Positions 60,127 through 64,000 of a stretch of DNA of 64,000 nucleotides are shown here, piece after piece. The stretch comes from Neobacillus drentensis (GTDB lineage: Bacteria; Bacillota; Bacilli; Bacillales; Cytobacillaceae). The DNA is taken from the NCBI RefSeq assembly GCF_021560175.1, contig NZ_CP091110.1, positions 3,214,001 to 3,278,000 of the forward strand. The letters are read 5' to 3'. Below the pieces are notes generated by a model. The model was not told where the DNA came from. It worked only from the letters and a program-made list of their open reading frames with translations, and did no database searches. The translations under genes were made by a program, and so were the position numbers. Each line of letters opens with the position of its first letter. Positions within the stretch are counted from its first letter, which is position 1.

Positions 60127-61677
60127 CTATGGTTTTTCAGATTGGTCCAGTATTGATTCCAATTTATTTAATCCTTGAACACCTGGACCATCAATAACAT
60201 CACCTTCATAAGAATACCGAGAACCATGGCATGGGCAATCCCATGACTTTTCAGCTTCATTCCATTGACATTCACAACCACAGTGGGTACAGGTTGTATC
60301 TACAATACATAGGTTGCCAATCTCATCCTTGTATGCACCTGCTCTTTTCCCTTTATACGTAACGACTGAACCTTCACCATTTCGAAGGTCCCCTGGTTCT
60401 TTTGAAACAAACTTCACCTTGCTTGTTATATGATGAAATGCAACATCCGCATTAGTTGTTAATGCGGCTAACAAATCAGGATTAGCATCAAAGCGTGATG
60501 GAGAATAAACTTCTTTATATGGGTTATCCCGATTGAGAACATAATCTGTTAACAAATGAGCAGAAGAGATCCCATTTGCCATGCCCCAATCATTAAAACC
60601 TGTTGTGACTAAAATATGTTCCTTACCTTGTGTTATCGGTCCAATGTAAGGGACCCTATCAAGGGTAATATAATCCTGTGCAGACCAGCGGTAAGAATAA
60701 TCTCTTATACCAAACAGATGCTCGGCATAATCCTGAAGTTCATTATAATATTTAAGGGTATTAATGTCTTGCCCGGTTTTATGACTACCACCGGCAATGA
60801 TAAGTAATTTTCCTTCGTTCAAAGGCGTATAACGAAGGGAACGTGTTGGGGTATCAGCACTAATATACATACCGCCTGGATATTCCTGATCGGTTTTGAT
60901 ACCAATTATATAAGACCGCTGCGCATACATTCTGGCAGAATAAAGCCCTGGCTTATCATAAAATGGGTAGTTGGTAGCAATAATTACATGGTTGCAATTT
61001 ATTTTGTACCCGTCTTTTGTAATAACATGGGGACCCACTTTATCCTCTTCTAATTCCACTGCCATTGTATTTTCAAAGACTCTACAACCCATCTTTATCG
61101 CTTCATTTAAAAGCCCTCTTAAAAACTTTGGCGGGTGAAATTGAGCCTGATCTACCATCTTAATACTATACTTTATTTGGAGATTAAATGGAATTGAATC
61201 CGTTAAATTACCTTTGATACCTAACTTTTGATAGGCTGTCCACTCTTTCTCAATATTTTTAGCATATTTATCTGTTACAGCATAAACATAGGCATCTTGC
61301 CTGCTGAAATCACAGTCAATTCCTTTTTCCCTTGAAGTATTCTCTACAAACGGGATTGCATTTGAACTAAACTCATAATAAAGCTTGGCTTTTTCCTCGC
61401 CAAAATATTTTATTAAATGGTCGTAAATTAAGATATGCTGTGCTGTTAGTTTGGCGGTTGTATGTGCTGTTGTGCCGTTAAGGATACTCCGAGCTTCAAT
61501 AATGGCAACCTTCACACCTTCTTTCGCGAGTAAGTAAGCCGAAGTAATTCCTGAAATTCCTGCCCCGATTATGGTAACATCCACAGTTAGATCTTCATTT
61601 AGTTTGTTAAAAGTAGGAAGCTCCAGATCACGCCAATAAGTTGTTGAATAATTTTGGACATTTTTCGATGAATCCAT
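60127..61677 (-). CDS. FAD-dependent oxidoreductase with C-terminal Rieske domain
   Basis: 516 residues from ATG 61677 (GGGAGG 8 bp upstream). DAO-type FAD domain to about residue 400: VTIIGAGISGITSAYLLAKE, NGTTAHTTAKLTAQH, GFNDWGMANGISSAHLL. A Rieske [2Fe-2S] domain ends the chain with CTHCGCECQWN and CPCHGSRYS. This group (YhfW-like) is common in Bacillus and is thought to pass electrons from FAD to the iron-sulfur centre; substrate unknown. An extra Cys pair beside the first ligand (CTHCGCEC, usually CTHLGC) is unusual. Confidence 0.92.
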   Translation of the reverse strand: MDSSKNVQNYSTTYWRDLELPTFNKLNEDLTVDVTIIGAGISGITSAYLLAKEGVKVAIIEARSILNGTTAHTTAKLTAQHILIYDHLIKYFGEEKAKLYYEFSSNAIPFVENTSREKGIDCDFSRQDAYVYAVTDKYAKNIEKEWTAYQKLGIKGNLTDSIPFNLQIKYSIKMVDQAQFHPPKFLRGLLNEAIKMGCRVFENTMAVELEEDKVGPHVITKDGYKINCNHVIIATNYPFYDKPGLYSARMYAQRSYIIGIKTDQEYPGGMYISADTPTRSLRYTPLNEGKLLIIAGGSHKTGQDINTLKYYNELQDYAEHLFGIRDYSYRWSAQDYITLDRVPYIGPITQGKEHILVTTGFNDWGMANGISSAHLLTDYVLNRDNPYKEVYSPSRFDANPDLLAALTTNADVAFHHITSKVKFVSKEPGDLRNGEGSVVTYKGKRAGAYKDEIGNLCIVDTTCTHCGCECQWNEAEKSWDCPCHGSRYSYEGDVIDGPGVQGLNKLESILDQSEKP

Positions 61678-61833
61678 ATGCAATCCTCCCAAAATTTAAA
61701 TGGAACCTGTGGTTAACTTTTCCTGAGAGAAAATATTAATTCAAACTTTTGTCTAGGATATATTTCCCTCACAGCAATCATAATCTATATCAGAATTTCA
61801 TTTATATCAGCCAAAATGAGAGGAGTGTATTTG

Positions 61834-62676
61834 ATGGGTTTCCCACCTCAGCAACAAAGTAAGCCCGGACTTGAATCATTGATGACTCCAAGACCGATAT
61901 TTGATAACCCCAATTACAAACCAGCCGGTAAACTTCTGAATAAGGTAGCTCTCATAACAGGTGGCGATAGCGGTATTGGGAGAGCTGTCGCTATTATCTT
62001 CGCGAAAGAGGGTGCAGACATTGCAATCTCATATCTAAATGAACACAGCGATGCAAATGAAACGATGTTTAATATCCAGAAATACGGACGACGTTGCATT
62101 ACCATTCCAGGAGATATAGGGTATGAGCAACCTTGCCAACAAGCTGTAATGCAAACGATTCACCAATTTGGTCGTATTGACATTTTGGTGAATAATGCCG
62201 GTGTACTTTACATTAAGAACAGTTTACTTGATATAGATTCGAAACAACGAGCAAGCACTTTTCACACAAATATTTTTTCGCAGTTAATTTTGACCAAAGC
62301 TGCTCTGCCGTATATGAATTCAGGGAGCTCCATAATAAATACAACATCTATTAGTGCCTATCTAGGAGATCAAGATTCAATTGACTACTCTGCATCAAAA
62401 GGAGCGATTGTTTCATTTACACGCTCTCTGTCATTGTCATTGGCATCGAAAGGGATTCGGGTCAATGGTGTTGCTCCAGGACCAATTTGGACTCCATTAA
62501 TTCCAGCTTCCTTACCTCCTGAACAAATTGCAACTTTTGGAGATAACGTTCCCATGAAGCGAGCTGGTCAACCATTTGAAGTGGCACCTGCTTATGTATT
62601 TTTAGCCTCCGATGATGCATCTTACATATCAGGTCAAATTCTACACGTGAATGGGGGGGAAATTGTAAATGGTTAA
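61834..62676 (+). CDS. SDR family protein, general stress protein 39-like
   Basis: 280 residues from ATG 61834 (GAGAGGAG upstream). N-terminal extension of about 35 residues (PPQQQSKPGLESLMTPRPIF) typical of YdaD/GSP39, then ALITGGDSGIGRAVAIIFAK, NNAGVL, TTSISAY and DYSASKG (YxxxK), ending ISGQILHVNGGEIVNG. In Bacillus these belong to the sigma-B regulon. I found no clear sigma-B promoter. It is the last SDR in the window. Confidence 0.92.
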   Translation: MGFPPQQQSKPGLESLMTPRPIFDNPNYKPAGKLLNKVALITGGDSGIGRAVAIIFAKEGADIAISYLNEHSDANETMFNIQKYGRRCITIPGDIGYEQPCQQAVMQTIHQFGRIDILVNNAGVLYIKNSLLDIDSKQRASTFHTNIFSQLILTKAALPYMNSGSSIINTTSISAYLGDQDSIDYSASKGAIVSFTRSLSLSLASKGIRVNGVAPGPIWTPLIPASLPPEQIATFGDNVPMKRAGQPFEVAPAYVFLASDDASYISGQILHVNGGEIVNG

Positions 62677-62696
62677 ATATTACGAAACGGGAAGTT

Positions 62697-63209
62697 TTAT
62701 TTCATTTTGCTGACTGGGACATTGAAAAATAATAGTAGTCCTACAATTATTAGGACAGACAATCCATAGGCTAATAATGGCTTTTTGTAATGGAGCCGTA
62801 TAAAAGGCAATTGAACAATATAAAAAATCACAGACCATCCGAAATTCCAACCATTATGGTAACTCATTAAACCCATTTTGTAGTTTACTAACTCGACGAC
62901 AGACAAAAGGGTCACCCAGAAGATGATCCAGGCAACCTGTTTTACCCAACCAGTTGGATACCGTCCTATATATATAAACACAATGGATGGATAAGAGAGA
63001 AACGTTACAAGCAGATTGTTAAAAGTATGATTTGGAATAATATCTGTAGGGTCATATGACCACAACGGATAATTATATGTAAGAAAGTTATATAACAAGT
63101 CCAACATGATGACAAAGAGAAAGGTGGACTGATAATTCTTCCAGTTCCGCCAATCTCCCCAACGCCATGCAGCAAGAATCCATAACAACATGCGTACAAT
63201 AATGTACAT
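62697..63209 (-). CDS. CBO0543 family membrane protein
   Basis: About 170 residues; start uncertain between ATG 63209 (TAGGATGG upstream) and ATG 63218. Five membrane helices. Family marks: IIVRMLLWILAAWRWGDWRN at the start, PLWSYDPTDIIPNHTFNNLL and VELVNYKMGLMSYHNGWNFG. Related by family to the gene at 32760. Role unknown. Confidence 0.82.
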   Translation of the reverse strand: MYIIVRMLLWILAAWRWGDWRNWKNYQSTFLFVIMLDLLYNFLTYNYPLWSYDPTDIIPNHTFNNLLVTFLSYPSIVFIYIGRYPTGWVKQVAWIIFWVTLLSVVELVNYKMGLMSYHNGWNFGWSVIFYIVQLPFIRLHYKKPLLAYGLSVLIIVGLLLFFNVPVSKMK

Positions 63210-63311
63210 AAATACCATCCTATTACAATAAATTCCCAGCAATTGTATTATGACTAATTTTACTTAAAATATGCGTTGCTTTTGCCTACGTTAATAGGTT
63301 TCTGCATTTTG

Positions 63312-63509
63312 CTACCGAACCGGTGCCCCCATGGGCACGGAAAAAATTGGGCCTTCTCCATGGTTATAATGAGGATGATAATGAGGATGATAGTGATGGT
63401 ACAATGACAATGGCACTGAGTATCCGTACCCCATATGGGTTCCGTAAGGATATGGCATATATCCTGTTCCATAATGATAAGGCATATAGGCTCTCATGTC
63501 TGGATTCAT
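63312..63509 (-). CDS. His/Tyr/Pro-rich coat-like protein
   Basis: 65 residues from ATG 63509 (AGGTGGAAAT upstream). Composition is Tyr, His, Pro, Gly and Met: MPYHYGTGYMPYPYGTHMGY, LYHHYHPHYHPHYNHGEG. Such chains are typical of Bacillus spore coat proteins and may be cross-linked through Tyr or bind metal through His. Another reading in the next frame (63260-63472) is a shadow. Function unproven. Confidence 0.65.
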   Translation of the reverse strand: MNPDMRAYMPYHYGTGYMPYPYGTHMGYGYSVPLSLYHHYHPHYHPHYNHGEGPIFSVPMGAPVR

Positions 63510-64000
63510 ATTTCCACCTGCTTTCTTTAGAGTTTTTTGTTAATTTGATAATTTAACTTATTTTTGAACCGCATATGATTCTTTAGATAGTCTATCCAAC
63601 TATTATTTTTAACTCCAAAATAATAGTCTTATGTTTTTCTAATACGGCACACTTTGGGGCGGTATTTTCTATTTAAAAAAGGTAAACCGTATGTTGGTAA
63701 GGATGAAAATTGACCTATCCAATAGTACATTTCACAAAGGCACATACCTCTTTATTTTTCAAAAGAATCCCCTTAAATAATTTTACAGCCCTTTTTCATA
63801 TCACAATTTCATATTATTCTTCTGGTATTGTCCAAGACTTAGACATTTACCCATTACGAGGAATAACTGGCCACACTGGCGATTTTATAACTTTTTAATA
63901 TATCAATTGTTTTATAAATAAAAATTTGATTCAATCCTAATCTTAAAAAATGTGAATCTGAATAATCTAAATAATTCAGTGTATGGTGGATGGAAATACA
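63510..64000. other. terminal 491 bp, no supported gene
   Basis: AT-rich. A plus-strand open reading (63710-63898) has no ribosome site or family feature. On the minus strand, 63900-63830 contains VWPVIPRNG then a stop and SWTIPEEY, which might be a gene scrap. Nothing can be called. Confidence 0.5.

Overview
The window is AT-rich chromosomal DNA from an endospore-forming Bacillaceae bacterium (Bacillus/Neobacillus-like). I infer this from strong AAGGAGG ribosome sites, frequent TTG/GTG starts, a spoIIS-like toxin locus, ytaF, six YjcZ-type micro-proteins, an RsbR-type STAS protein, XerS, and Fur and FNR boxes of the Bacillus type. I see no rRNA, tRNA, CRISPR array, intact insertion sequence or prophage.

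Layout. 1-5.5 kb holds a DUF438/DUF1858 pair behind an FNR-type promoter, a Fur-controlled FTR1 iron permease with a lipoprotein, a CDF metal exporter and a DUF421 membrane protein. 5.5-7 kb is a three-gene SpoIISA/B/C-like toxin-antitoxin locus. 7-13.8 kb carries an HTH-DUF1232 regulator, tatC, ytaF, an NhaP-type antiporter and KtrB/KtrA potassium uptake. 13.9-16.7 kb has a broken aldo/keto reductase, a DUF2935 protein and two tandem DUF1259 proteins.

16.8-47.6 kb is a large redox island: six intact aldo/keto reductases, four SDR or NmrA-type dehydrogenases plus remnants, two NTF2-like proteins, GMC oxidoreductase, flavohemoglobin, pirin, nitroreductase, a two-domain carboxymuconolactone-decarboxylase-like protein, cupin, tautomerase, PatB-type C-S lyase/aminotransferase, RibD-C reductase, MFS exporter and others. 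Three closely related TetR regulators sit in it. Eight promoters share one design: a -35 beginning TTG, exactly 16 bp, a TATAAT-like -10, a palindrome upstream and in five of them another at about +5. The palindromes fall into three sequence classes, and each TetR gene is divergent from a promoter of a different class. The regulators differ at two recognition-helix residues (43 and 45). I read this as one TetR-operator module that duplicated and diverged into three insulated regulons, probably answering reactive electrophiles, aldehydes or quinones. The effector is inferred, not seen.

47.9-64 kb is a mixed accessory and sporulation region: XerS, a DUF1232 protein, a PhnB-like protein, an Ile-Glu/Arg repeat micro-protein, six YjcZ-type micro-proteins sharing an upstream GGACAA/TTGTCC motif, a frameshifted CDF exporter, YmaF, a Fur-controlled DoxX protein, a FAD-Rieske oxidoreductase, a GSP39-like SDR and a His/Tyr/Pro-rich coat-like protein. 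It also contains decayed pieces of LigD, an aldehyde dehydrogenase and a third DUF1259 gene that differs from an intact full-length gene only by substitutions, one of them CGA to TGA.
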